This document shows positions 47,845 to 61,528 of a stretch of DNA of 64,000 nt, piece after piece (the first letter of the stretch is position 1; every line of letters starts with the position of its first letter). The stretch is from Desarmillaria ectypa. Lineage: Eukaryota; Basidiomycota; Agaricomycetes; Agaricales; Physalacriaceae. Below the pieces are notes generated by a model that did no database searches, was not told the origin of the DNA, and saw only the letters and a program-made list of their open reading frames with translations. Made by a program: the position numbers and the translations under genes. Location: the NCBI GenBank assembly GCA_030407005.1, contig JAUDYN010000001.1:2418001-2482000 (forward strand), given 5' to 3'.

Positions 47845-49163
47845 TCATGCTACAGCCTTCTTGGTAAAAAAAGTCGACAGTTTAGCCATCCCTTTCACGT
47901 TCGCTTTCTTTAGCTTCTCCAATCCCTGAGAGCCCTTAGCCATTTTGCGTTTCTTGTCACCGTTGGTTTCTTTCGGGGTTTGAGTTCCCTTTCCGGACTT
48001 GGCCATTGTCGCCAAGCTTGCCTCTTCTAGCTGCTTCATGAAGGCGTTGAGGTCTGTGAAACTGGAACTTTGTGTCAATTATGGCAGGACAAGGACAACA
48101 ACAGCATTACTTGTAGGATGCCACAAGAGACGCAGACTCTGGAGGTGGTAGATATTGACAGATGAGATCACAGGCGATTTTTGTCTTGGCCGCTAGATGT
48201 GTGAGTTGAGCTTTAAATGGCGCACCCTTTGGATTGACTTGGGACAGACCTGCGAGCAACCTTTCCCTTCCATCATCCAAGAGCCCATCTTTGGCTAAAT
48301 TTCTTGTGATGTTGCGAGACATCTCAATCACCGGGAAAGAGGACATGTGGTCTACCTTTTTTCGGACATAGTCAACAACCTTGGTGGGTGAAAATCTGTA
48401 AACCGTAATATCGGAGGCCACTTCTGCCCAACGATACTGTCCACGTCAGAGCGTCTACACAACAAGGGGAACAATAAAACTCCCCTTTCATTTCACAGAC
48501 ACGTCGAAGGGCCCTCCTAGTGCAATCCGTCTCCAGAAAAGATGTGATATCAGTGACCAAAACAAGATCGTTCGACTTGACAGATAGCTTGGATATCGCG
48601 TCTTCGAACATGTCATCAGCCGGACGAAAGTTGCCAGAGGTTCCATCGGTCTAGGATCCTAGTGAGAACCAGAAGGACAGAATCATCAACCAACGTACAG
48701 GCAACGTAAATTTCAGAATCGGTATCAGTAAGAACGCTGTGTCGATGGGTGTCAGGATTAGCATCTTTCCGTCTGGCATGTTTGTATGAGTAAAAACACC
48801 TCCCATACTAAATGACCTCTTACCTGATATGATTTCCTCACCCAAGGTCCACGAACGAGCGCTTGTAGGCGAAACGCCTTGCACTTCAAGGATTTGTGTT
48901 GTCTGTGATGGCCGGTTGTAAGGGAGAAAAAGACAAGGCAATCCTGAAAAATAGGATGAGGAAACGTTGCAAGAAGTGTACTAAAGATATCGACCGGTTC
49001 TTGGATGTAGCAGACGAATGAAACGGCTTGGAGGAAGTACGCTGCCACCTGGGCTGCTCAGAGCTATAGCTTGCAGCATATCTGCCCCATGGCCATTAAA
49101 AAAGGAACCACTGAAAAGTTCAAATGCCTTGCCTGCGGGAAGGATACCAATATGCGTCGCCAT
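47845..49163 (-). CDS. Ribonuclease H2 subunit B
   Basis: RNase H2 cuts RNA in RNA-DNA hybrids and removes single ribonucleotides from DNA; subunit B (yeast Rnh202) is non-catalytic and links the complex to its partners. The start MATHIGILPAGKAFELF is followed by RFIRLLHPRTG and LFLPYNRPSQTTQILEVQ, then RSWTLGEEIISG and GKMLILTPIDTAFLLIPIL. The middle has DDMFEDAISKLS and VYRFSPTKVVDYVRKKVDHM; LICQYLPPPESASLVASY precedes a Lys-rich tail. The tail ends GMAKLSTFFTKK, which resembles a PCNA-binding PIP box with Met in place of Gln. About six exons. The sequence identity to the family is moderate but the motif order is right. Confidence 0.83.
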
Positions 49164-51721
<2,558 letters not shown>

Positions 51722-52139
51722 GACTGACCGTTCTTATCGCGACAGAAGAAAGATGGGATACTGAAGGTATGAACCGCCAACGCAGAGATCGATGGCATTG
51801 CAATTTTTGTTTATAACCACCATAATGCTCAGAATCACGCAATCGCAGAGAAACTCGATCGTCTCTTAGCAAGCCAGCGCTATCGCATCCGGTAAGAATG
51901 AGATTCGCCGGCGATTACCCTATAGCAGTAGTGGCATATTTTCTCGGGGTCTAGGACAAAGATTAATACACTTGTGGACCGTTAAGGGCAGTCCATGTGA
52001 ACCTGCGTGCTTTGTAATAAGTATCAAAGCAAAGCTTCTGTTCAAGAAGTATATGTACTGCTATTATATGTAGTAGATTGCCCCAGATAGAATACAAGTG
52101 GGCTATATACAGATGTCCGTTATTACACATAACCCCTCG
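51722..52139. promoter_or_regulatory. Intergenic region upstream of ATP sulfurylase
   Basis: About 418 bp between the ATP sulfurylase start and the stop of the next minus-strand gene. It must hold the MET3 promoter. I see no CACGTG site of the Cbf1/Met4 type. Confidence 0.4.
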
Positions 52140-53936
52140 TCATAATGCCCCTTCCGATGGACCTGCGAGGTGTAAGTGTATGGGACTTAATGACGACACA
52201 ACCTGAACTCGACCGTCTCTCGGCTTCCAATTGGGTGGTCTTTGACCCCACCCTATCCATCCCCGGACTCTATCAGAACTGGTTTGGTCGTATACGCACT
52301 GCCTGTATCGATTCTCGCCGGCGGGATCCCAGGAAGGATCTATCCGGCTCTCCTTTACGGCAACGGAAGCAAGTTTGGTTTGTACATCGAACAAACCTAT
52401 GTATTTGGAGTCAAGGGTGACGTTCGATTCTGCCTGAGCGTTTTGTATACGGAGGTTTAGTGGGACGGGCGGGGTGGAAGGGTCGTGGGAAACATTCAGT
52501 GTGAGCGGGCCATTGAAATTTTTGACAGTGCCGATGAAAATTAAAGGTTTGTCATATCGATTTGGCGCTAGAAGTACGACACTAGCATCAATTTCACTGC
52601 GAAATGCTCAGTCAACATTAAAACGGAGATGGGAGGAAAAAACCTGTTTCCCGTATCTAAAGAGAGGAATGTAGGTTGATGGCGATCTTTATCTTGCACC
52701 AACGTTATATTTGCATAGATAGGGCTGAGAGAGGGGACAAGGTATGGGCAAACATCCACGAACCAGAAATTTCACTTACCCTCCAACAGTGTCAAGCATC
52801 AGGCGCTCCGATGCATTAAATGTGCCGGTTATAGACGCAAGAGCATTTTTCACGGTTATCTGTGGTGCTTGCATAAACTAAAACAGACTTAACGCTCTTC
52901 CCAAACAGATAGGTGGTCGACTCACATCGCAAGTAATACCCATGGATGCTCCTTCGATGCTGACCTTGTTGAACGAAATATTGTCACCGAAATCTCCAAA
53001 GACTTGAGTGAACATGGGAAGGTAGGTTGCCAGGTAATCGATATTAATTGCAGAAGACATTTGAGGGAAAAGAAGGGTGATGGCAACAGATAAGGAATCA
53101 TCACCACCCAAATGGCTGGGAACCTAATGACGTTCGATTGAGTAAATGCGACTAGCAAAAGGGCGGAATACACACATAAAGAGAGACCCCTCTGTCGCTT
53201 CCTACATCTGAAAAACATATATGTGTTCTCTGACGAAGTTTAAGACTTGAAGATTGCAAAGAAACAAGAAGCAGAATGGCATCCGCTGACGAGTCTGGGT
53301 TGATATCCACTGTAAGATTTCCAGCAATGCCAGCGGCGTCATTGACTTCGTGGGAAACATTAGAGCGAATCGAAAATGAATTGGATGGTGATAGTGTATG
53401 AGAAGTACTGTAAAGATGCATTAAAAAACGCGTTCCAGCCGGGGAAAAAGACGCACCTGGCAGAAAATAACGAGTGTGAAGGGTCGTCCTTTATTGTGTC
53501 CCATGAATTACACCCGAGTGTCTCTAACGACAAGATACCGTTATTGGCGAGGTTTTGAGAAGATATAGAGGCGTCATCATTGTGCCATGGTCCTGGAGGA
53601 CCTCTATGTTTCTTGGAAAGTTGCTGCAAGAAGGTGAGGGAAGCCAGTGGAATGATCCGGAAGCAGACGTACCGTCACTATCAAGGGGACGCCAATTACC
53701 ACAGAAATAACAACATAGATGACAAGGGCATATAATGTAGCGCGCCAAAACCGAGCGTCGACTTTGTTGTGGAGGGGCTTGCGGGTAGGAGTAAGGTTGT
53801 GTTGTGCTTGGGATGTTTCGTAGTCTGGTAGAGGCGATGAAGAGCGACCCACGGCTCTGTCTGGGAAGCGCAAAGTTGGACCAGCGACGGAAGAATCAAA
53901 TTTAACCTGCTGGTCAGCTTCTTCAAGGATGATCAT
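52140..53936 (-). CDS. Unknown single-span membrane protein
   Basis: Function not recognised. The ATG at 53936 gives MIILEEADQQVKFDSSVAGP; a further in-frame start lies upstream at 54038 or so. A short cytosolic-looking N-terminus (RFPDRAVGRSSSPLPDYETS) is followed by one hydrophobic span, TLYALVIYVVISVVIGVPLI. The remaining exons code an extracellular/lumenal-looking domain with several N-glycosylation-type sites (NVTL, NISF, NLTVD), segments such as NKVSIEGASMGITCDV and DSKYIGLFDVQTKLASVAV, and the end VSSLSPIHLHLAGPSEGAL. About eight short exons; inner edges are approximate. Layout suggests a type II membrane glycoprotein with repeated beta-rich regions. It sits between MET3 and ERO1, all on the same strand. 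Confidence 0.7.
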
Positions 53937-54111
53937 AGCTGGATGCGGCTCATGAAAGACGACCGCGACGATGGACTTGCGAACGCTGGGCAGTGCTTCT
54001 TCCCTTGGCCATATGACTAATCCGCAGTAATCCTTCAACGTTGATGCCCTGACATTCCTGACATTTGTTAAAAAATCCTACTAGTATTTCTTGTAAATTA
54101 TCCCTACAGTT

Positions 54112-56216
54112 CTACATACTGGCCGGGTCCGTGTTCTTTTCCAGATGGTGCGAACACTGAAGAAATTGCGCGCAGAGCTCGCATCCAGAGCCGCAGCAGC
54201 ATTCCGACACACTCCGCCGTGCTTTCCTTGCACACCCTAAATAGTGACGTAAACCGCATGCGGATTTCTTCAAACACGTTGCCTTTCCATTCGTGACCAA
54301 TCCCTGGCGACGGTCGTGGCTGCAAAATCGGTCAAGTGTGTAGGCCGATGCTTCGGATATATTACTCACTTGACGAGGCACATTCTCGACTTCCCGAATG
54401 ATATCCTCCTGCGACTTCGTGTGACTAATGTCTTGCCACATACCCCGGAAGATATTAGCAGCATTTAGGCTTTCACTGAAACGATGCAGGGTGTTTATCA
54501 ACGCTACAACCTCAGATCGCTGAAGTAAATTCGAATTTGTGTCCGGACTTTGGACTATGTAAGCAGGTGACGAGCCGTTTGAGATAGAAAAGACGAACTC
54601 GAGTGCCTTATCATCCATTTCAAAGAGGATCTTAAGGGCAGTGGCAACGCCAGTGGTTTGGACTTTACCCCAGAGTCGACATTTATCACAGCCAATGCAA
54701 TCCATAATGCGAGTCACGTTCCGGAAATGAGTTTTGAATTCCTCTCTTACCACCTGATTGTGTGTAATTGGTTGCTGATATATAGACGACATGATGATTA
54801 GGACTCACATTAGCGTTGTCACCTTGGAAGAGAACGGATTCGTCAAACTTTCCAGCGCGTTGGGCTATAGAGAGAACGTTAGACAGTTTCGCCTTCGTCT
54901 CCAGATCGTCTTCATGATTTCCTGTAGAGCAGTAGTCATAAGCCGAAAGATAGGGTCCAAGTCTGGCTACTGCGCGGAGAAGAAGGACCGTGTTGAAGTA
55001 GATGTACTGTAACCTCTCGGGGTAAGCGGCGACCCGGTTCACGAAACACTGGAGATTGGGAGCCTAGGGCATAATCTGAACATGCAGAATGAACAAGAGA
55101 GAAAAACTGTACCCATTCACCAGTAGTTTGATTGAGATACTCCAAACAGATATGAGTCGATATAGATGCATGTAGACCTTGTGTATGTGTCAGTGTGATG
55201 TATGATGGTCAGGTAACAGTGCCTACCAGACACAATTTTGTAATATACCCTCTTTTCTAAATACTGGTTGTCGCTGTCTTCATTGGGATGACTTGCGAGA
55301 GTATCCGGAACGGCAGCAGATGGCCTTCCTGGTTTGATGGCAGATTCAGAAAGACCAAAACAATTCTCTCGATAGATAGCACCCCACACGCCCCCCGCAC
55401 CTGCACCAGAATATCCGGTGTAACGCTCAGGTATCAGTGAAAGATCGTAGTATTCCCCTTCTGCCAATAGATATAAATGATCAGAGAACAACGTAACGTG
55501 CATATCCTCACCTGTATTGTCATCTAGAAAACAATAATCTGAATCACGGTGATAGCAGCCAGGCAATGAATGAAGCTACACAATGCATCGTCAGCGCTAC
55601 GGATGTGACAAGCTTGGTGACGACATACATCCTCTACAGGTGGGGCTTTGCTTAGAGCGGTTGCCCTCCACTTCTCAGGTATCTGACTCTAAAATATACC
55701 GTTAGAGATGAGGAAGGTCGCAAAATGTCGAGAAACTGACCTCGTCTACAGAAGTGATAGCGCAACCCGGATCATTACACAGTCCATAGTCGTCCCAGAA
55801 CGGACAGTCGCGATACAAGTCTGCCTGGTAATATCGTTAAGAGCCGACTTTTTGCTGGATTGATAGACCTTACCTGGAAATATTTGAAGAATGGTGTCGC
55901 TACTAAATCGTGAAGATTCGCAAACAGATCCTCATTTACGCTTTCGACTGTTTCATAGTCGCATGAAGTTGTGTCTATGGGACCCGTCGGCTTTACCGCG
56001 GAATGAGAAATGATTACAGGAGCTGGAGAAACGACATACAGATGCATTCTCGCAAGACGTCTCCTTCACAGGTTGATATTCAAGAACGTGGTGGACATTC
56101 TGACCCTTGGCGCTCTTTGTCAGGCTTTCGGACAAAATAGAACTTGCGGTCGTAGTTGCAGGTAAGAAAGCTTGCAATATAAGAGCGATACGAAGGGCAC
56201 GACAAAGACGGCTCAT
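54112..56216 (-). CDS. ERO1: ERO1, endoplasmic reticulum oxidoreductin
   Basis: ERO1 is an FAD enzyme of the ER lumen that reoxidises protein disulfide isomerase with oxygen. The start MSRLCRALRIALILQAFLPA is a signal peptide. The outer shuttle region appears after splicing as DLYRDCPFWDDYGLCNDPGC, with the family spacing. SNYW and GGVWGAIYRENCF follow, then the flavin-site helices and the active CIGCDKCRLWGKVQTTG, with both catalytic cysteines. The C-terminal tail is Cys-rich (ECCCGSGCELC) and longer than in yeast; its role is unclear. The stop TAG is at 54112-54114. About ten exons, some short. It is divergent from the multi-KH gene with 614 bp between starts. Identification certain. Confidence 0.95.
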
Positions 56217-56830
56217 TTGAGATGGTACAGCGCCGGGGCAGAAAGGGTAGTTGGTGGTTGAATACAGTCCAAGGTGACGCCGGAGAAAAAAAGGATAGTT
56301 TGTGGCGAATATGCTGGACGTCACATCTTTAGTTCCACGTAGGAGGCGAGAACCACGTGGCCTGTTCTCGATCAGCCTCGAGCTCAGTCAGCCAGTAACT
56401 CAGACTCGACATGCATAGGTTATCAAACCTGTCTTCCAGGTATTAGGCGCGCCTAGTCATAGTATTTTCTAACATTACCAAGTACTGCATATATACAAGT
56501 CCACCCATGGCATGCATTTATATATATTTACTCCCATACCGCCTACCTTTCATGTAGCAGATAATACAGCAATATCCCAGGCGATCTGGAGTTCAGCCTA
56601 TATTATTCATCCAAAGATTGCCGTTGCATAGTATAGGGTCTACATAGACCCTGCAAGCCACGTCAGGACTCAGGTGCAAAAAGTCGCACGGTACTGGAAA
56701 CCACTCTTTTCCTCGCACCATCACTTACCATCAGCCGTTGCTTGGCTGTATTACTGGCGTACGAGCTGAATAACTGCTCGTCGCCTCGGTCTTTTTCCGT
56801 CAAAGGCTTTTCGTTTTCCGGACACCCGTA
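56217..56830. promoter_or_regulatory. Divergent promoter region of ERO1 and the multi-KH gene
   Basis: About 614 bp. A GACGTCAC element (56317-56324), about 100 bp upstream of the ERO1 ATG, has the ACGT core bound by bZIP factors such as Hac1/XBP1, and a CACGTG lies at 56354-56359. ERO1 is a classical unfolded-protein-response target, so this is plausible but unproven. Confidence 0.35.
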
Positions 56831-59800
56831 ATGGCCCTCTCTGCTGCTGACCTCCAGGTGTGTAACCCTTCTGTCTTAGGAATCTTTTGTTTCATTCTAT
56901 TATCATCCTTAGAGGAGGCACGAGCTCGAAGGCACCCCGGACCCATTCCCTTCTCTTGCAGAGGAGCCAGCTAGGCCTAGGACTCAGGCTCCTGTTACCC
57001 AGTTGGACACCACTTCCCAGGCAGCCTTTCCTTCTCTTGTGTCTGCAGCGCCCCCAGCCGCTTCCGCCCCAAAGTCAGCATGGGGTGCAGATGCCGGTCC
57101 TCGCATCAAGCCCAGTGTCGCTAGACAGCCCGTCTTCACTGACTCCTTCACCCTCGCTGCCATCGAGTTGACCGCTTCTGGAAAGGACCAAAAACCTCCG
57201 ACCCTTGGTGAGGTCATGAAGCAAGTCATGATCAAGTATAAGGTTAAGCTGGATGCGTCTCGCAACGAGCGTACTCGTCAGACCACTTTCCACATCAAGG
57301 CCGACACTCAGAAGGAACTCGATAAAGCCAAGAGGAGCCTCCTTGCTCTTCTCAGTCCGGTGGTATGCCTCATTTATTCCTCTGCCGTCCTGTGTTTACG
57401 CTTTCTGGTTCCAGATTACACGTGTCATTCAAGCTCCTGCCTCGACAATCGCTAGCATTATCGGGCCTAAGGGTACGAACAAACTTTATACGCATCGACT
57501 AGCACTCAACATATGTATCAAGGTGCGATGCTGAAACAAATCCGCGATCAGACAAGTGTAAGGGTCGACATACCCCGCAGAGACACACTTGCCTTTCCAA
57601 ATGGCCATGGGCATGTTAACGGCAACTCGTCAGGCAAAGCTACTCCCTCTCAGGATGATGAAGAGGAGGAGCTTCTTGTCCCGGTTACTTTGGTTGGCCC
57701 TCAGCCCTTGGCTTACGAGGCAGAGGCTCTTTTGAAGGAGATCATCTCCTCAAAGACCTCGAAGACTACGCAGCGCGTTCGCGACATCCCGGCCCACATC
57801 CTCCCATTTGTCACCGCTCGGAAGGCTCAGTTTGAGGCTGCAGCAGAGGGAGAGGAAATTAAGTTGACGCTGAATATTGTGGATCGTGAAATTACCGTCA
57901 GTGGTGATCGTGAAGCCGTTGGACGTGTCGTCGAAACGATCAGGGCTACCATTGATACCTTCAAAGCCGCGTTGACTTCTTTGAAGATGTCTTTGCCCAA
58001 ACGACAGCACCGGTTACTCACCGGCACAGCGGCCCAAGAGGTAATGGCGAGAAGCAAGTGCGCTGTGATCGTGGCAAAACCGGATGAACCAAGTGACGAG
58101 ATCACCGTCTGGGGCGATCCTAATGATCTAGCAGGCGGTCTTGCTGCGGTCATGGAGCAGGCAAACTCGAAATACATACACGAATTCCCGCTCCCCGGAC
58201 CCATTGCAACATCACGACAACTTTTGACGTATATGACGTGTATCAACTATCCGAAGACGCTCATGACAGCCAGTCCGGAGGTCTCAGTCTACACGCCGTC
58301 CCTGGCTGCCATTGACAAGGCTCCGTCTCTGACCATCGACCTTGTCGGTGACAAGTCTGCCGTCGATGTAGTTGTTAGGCAAGTTTCGGAACTGATTGGA
58401 AAACTCATCGGCGCTACTCTTGAAGTCAATATTGATTGGCTTGTCCACCGCATCATCATGGGAAAGAACGCTAAGAAGTACGACCATCTTGGTTTTTGGC
58501 AGATTTACTAAGCACTTTCTCCAGAATCAAGCAGTTTCATGATATCCACAATGTTTCGGTATATTTCCCTAGCGAGGCTATGGAGCAGTCTTCGGTTCTC
58601 TTGGTATATGATCCGCTGTCGCCATCCGCATCACCTTCCCCGGACGAGAAAAGGAAGCATTTGGATGACGTGTCCAAGGAACTACTGAAGATGGCAAAGG
58701 ACGCGGCTGATGTCAAGAGTGAAGTCGTTTCAGTAGCCAAACGTTGGCACGATTCCGTTGTGGGTGAAGGTGGCACCACTCTCAATGCGTACGTGTTTAA
58801 GCTTTTAATCCTTGCCATGACTGTTAATTGATCTGAATAAACTCAGTATTATTGGGGAAGATAAGACACTTTCTATTAAAGTCGGTGCCGATGCTGCAGA
58901 TCCGTCGGGTGAAGATGTCATCCTTGTCCGTGGAGCAAGTGCAGATGTCGACCGAGCCGTCAAGGAGATTCTGAAGATTGTCGAAGATGCCAAGAACGAC
59001 GAAATTGTGAACAGTTATGTATGTGCATCACATTACCAGCACCTTAGCTCAGCCTGACGTTGTGTCCAGTCTACAGAATTTGACATTGACAGAGAATTTG
59101 TTGGGCGCATCGTTGGTGCTCAAGGTGCCGGCGTTAACAAACTTCGCGACCAGCTTGGTGTTAAGGTAGACGTTTCTGACGATGACGAGAAGGAGAAAGA
59201 GGGTAGCAAGAAGAAGAAAGGCGTTCATCACAAGTCCAAGGTCACTGTGAGTATCTCTACTTTGAGCATATCGCGTCAAGCTTATATGTCTTTGAAGATC
59301 ACTGGCAGAAAGGAGAACGTTGAGGAGGCAAAAAAACGGATTCTCACTCAGCTGGAGCGCATTGTGAGTGTACTCTCATTTGGTCTTGAATACACTATAG
59401 CGCCCATGTCCTCCAGGCCGATGAAACTTCGGAAGTGCTCAAGATTCCAAACCAATACCACTCATCATTGATTGGTTCAGGTGGCAAATATGCCATTCGA
59501 CTCGAGGAGAAGTATTCCGTCAAGATCATCTTCCCTCGTCAGAATGCTGAGAATGGAGAAGATAAGACCCGCGAACAGTTGAAGTCGGATGAAGTCCTTG
59601 TGAAAGGCGGCAAGAAAGGTGTTGCTGGTGCCAAGGCTGAATTGCTCGAGGTACGTTCCGCACCATCCTTTTACACATGATGCTCATCTTTCCAGGCCCT
59701 TGAATTCGAGAAGGAATCGAATAACGTTCTCAAGTTCACTGTACCCACTCGTTCGGTTGCTCGAATCCTTGGGCGCGGAGGCGCATCCATCAATGAGATC

Positions 59801-61428
59801 AAGGATAATACTGAGGCTCAGATCGATGTTGATAAGGCTTCCGATGATTCCTCTGTCACCAACATCACCGTCAGAGGGACAAAGAAGGCCGTAGCTGCCG
59901 CCAAGGCTACTATTCTGGCCATTGCCGACCAGATTGCCGAGGAATGCAATGCCACCGTCGTTGTAGAAAGCAGGTTCCATCGTACTCTTATCGGCAGTGG
60001 TGGCCAAAGCCTCAAGGAGTTGGTTGCTCGTTGTGGGGGCCCCTCAGACCCCAAGGTTCTAGCCGGTCTCATCAGATTGTGAGAGAGTATCTTTCACTCC
60101 TGGTGAGCGGCTGTTTCAAGCCAGGCGAAAGTAGGCGAAAATGGGTGGATAACATAAAATTTTGACGAAGTCTTTTGACCACCGCAAAACGAGTCGGTAT
60201 TCCCTTTAATGGTAAAGCCGGTGAATTTTGCTGTGGTCAAAAGACTTTGTCCAAATTTCATCTCTATTCTAATCATTTCCCTTGCTTTTTGACCGGCGCG
60301 AATCAGTCACCTGCCAGGGGTTTCCTGCTGAAGAAATCGTACTGAAATCAAATTGAATAGCCCTCGGCAAGGCGAACCTTCTGACGAAGTCCGTCTCCGT
60401 GGCGAGCAGAAGTTAGTCAACAAGGTCAAGGCGGAATTGGAAAAGGCCGTCGCCGCTCTGCGAGACCGCGTTGTTTTAGCTGTCGACATTCCAGCTACCC
60501 AGCACCGTGCTCTTATCGGTCGTGGGGGACAAAATCTGAACGAGATGCAGAACAAGCATAACGTACATATCCAGTTCCCCGGCTCTCGCTCATATGGACA
60601 ATTTGGCGAACCTGAGAATGCATCAGCGTTTGCCGATGCAGATCCTGTAAATCTTGTCAAAGTTTCTGGTTCGCGGGCAGCCTGTGAAAAGGCTGTTGAG
60701 GAGCTGAAGGTAGATTCGGTTTATCCTCGTCGTGGTCAGGATACTCATAAACTTTCAAGACATTGGTGAAACCTGCTGTTCCTGAGGGAGTGACTGATAT
60801 TGTGGACGTTCCTCTCAAGTATCATCATGTCATCTCTCAGCAAGGTCAATTCTTCCGGACTTTGCGCACGCTCGGGGTACAGATTGATCAGTCTGTTCAT
60901 CCCCAGCAATCCGCTGTGCCCAGTCGTCCGTCGCCTTCTGATCCAGATGCCGCTAGTGCTCGGATCGATGCAGATGCAGATGCAGAAGAAGAAGCTACTT
61001 CTGATGCTGTCTGGGAAGTTGTTCCCAACTATCAGAACGTGGAGGAAGGAGACTCGACTTGGACCCTCAAAGCCCGGGATCAAGCTGCGTTGGACAAGGC
61101 ACGTCAGCTCATCACTGATGCCGTGAATGCTGCTGCGCAAATGACCTCGGTCGGATTCCTCACTTTACCTGACCGCTCCCTGTTCCCAAGAATTGTTGGG
61201 TCCAAAGGCGCAAATGTGGCTCGTCTTCGCAATGAAACAGGTGTCGATATTACTGTTAGCAGAGAGAACAGCACGATTGTCATCATGGGTGAGTCCGAAT
61301 GCCAACATCGTCTTATCGCTACTAACATTCATATTTCAGGTTCTGAAACTGACATAGTCGCCGCTAAAGATGCAATTCTGAAAATGTCGTCGACCCCTTC
61401 AGGTCGATCACAACGTCGACACGTTTGA
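56831..61428 (+). CDS. Multi-KH RNA-binding protein of the SCP160/vigilin family
   Basis: SCP160/vigilin proteins bind RNA and ribosomes, often at the ER, through many KH domains. The start MALSAADLQ joins to RRHELEGTPDPFPSLAEEP. After an Ala/Pro-rich stretch come repeated KH domains with GxxG loops: IIGPKG, IVGAQGAG, LIGSGGKY, ILGRGGAS, LIGSGGQS, LIGRGGQN and IVGSKGAN. Some copies lack the loop and are probably degenerate. Many short exons; one exon ends KVLAGLIR and rejoins FPRQGEPSDEVRLRGEQK after an unusually long intron (60080-60360, about 279 nt). A linker near 60.95 kb is Asp/Ala-rich. The stop follows GRSQRRHV at 61426-61428. It converges with the SR140-like gene 100 bp away. Family call strong. 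Confidence 0.92.
60156..60258. repeat. Imperfect hairpin inside an SCP160-like intron
   Basis: Arms at 60156-60189 and 60226-60258 are close inverse copies: GAAGTCTTTTGACCAC pairs with GTGGTCAAAAGACTTTG, and GCAAAA pairs with TTTTGC across one mismatch. The loop is about 36 nt. The host intron is about five times the usual size. It could be a decayed MITE-like insertion or a folded intron element. I see no clear target-site duplication. Confidence 0.65.
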
Positions 61429-61528
61429 GCTCTCTACATTACTGGATATTTAATTGGCATGTAGTTATGACGTTGGAACACTATTCATGAAGAGTCAGCT
61501 ATGATTAAAATTACTGTCCTATTTGCCA

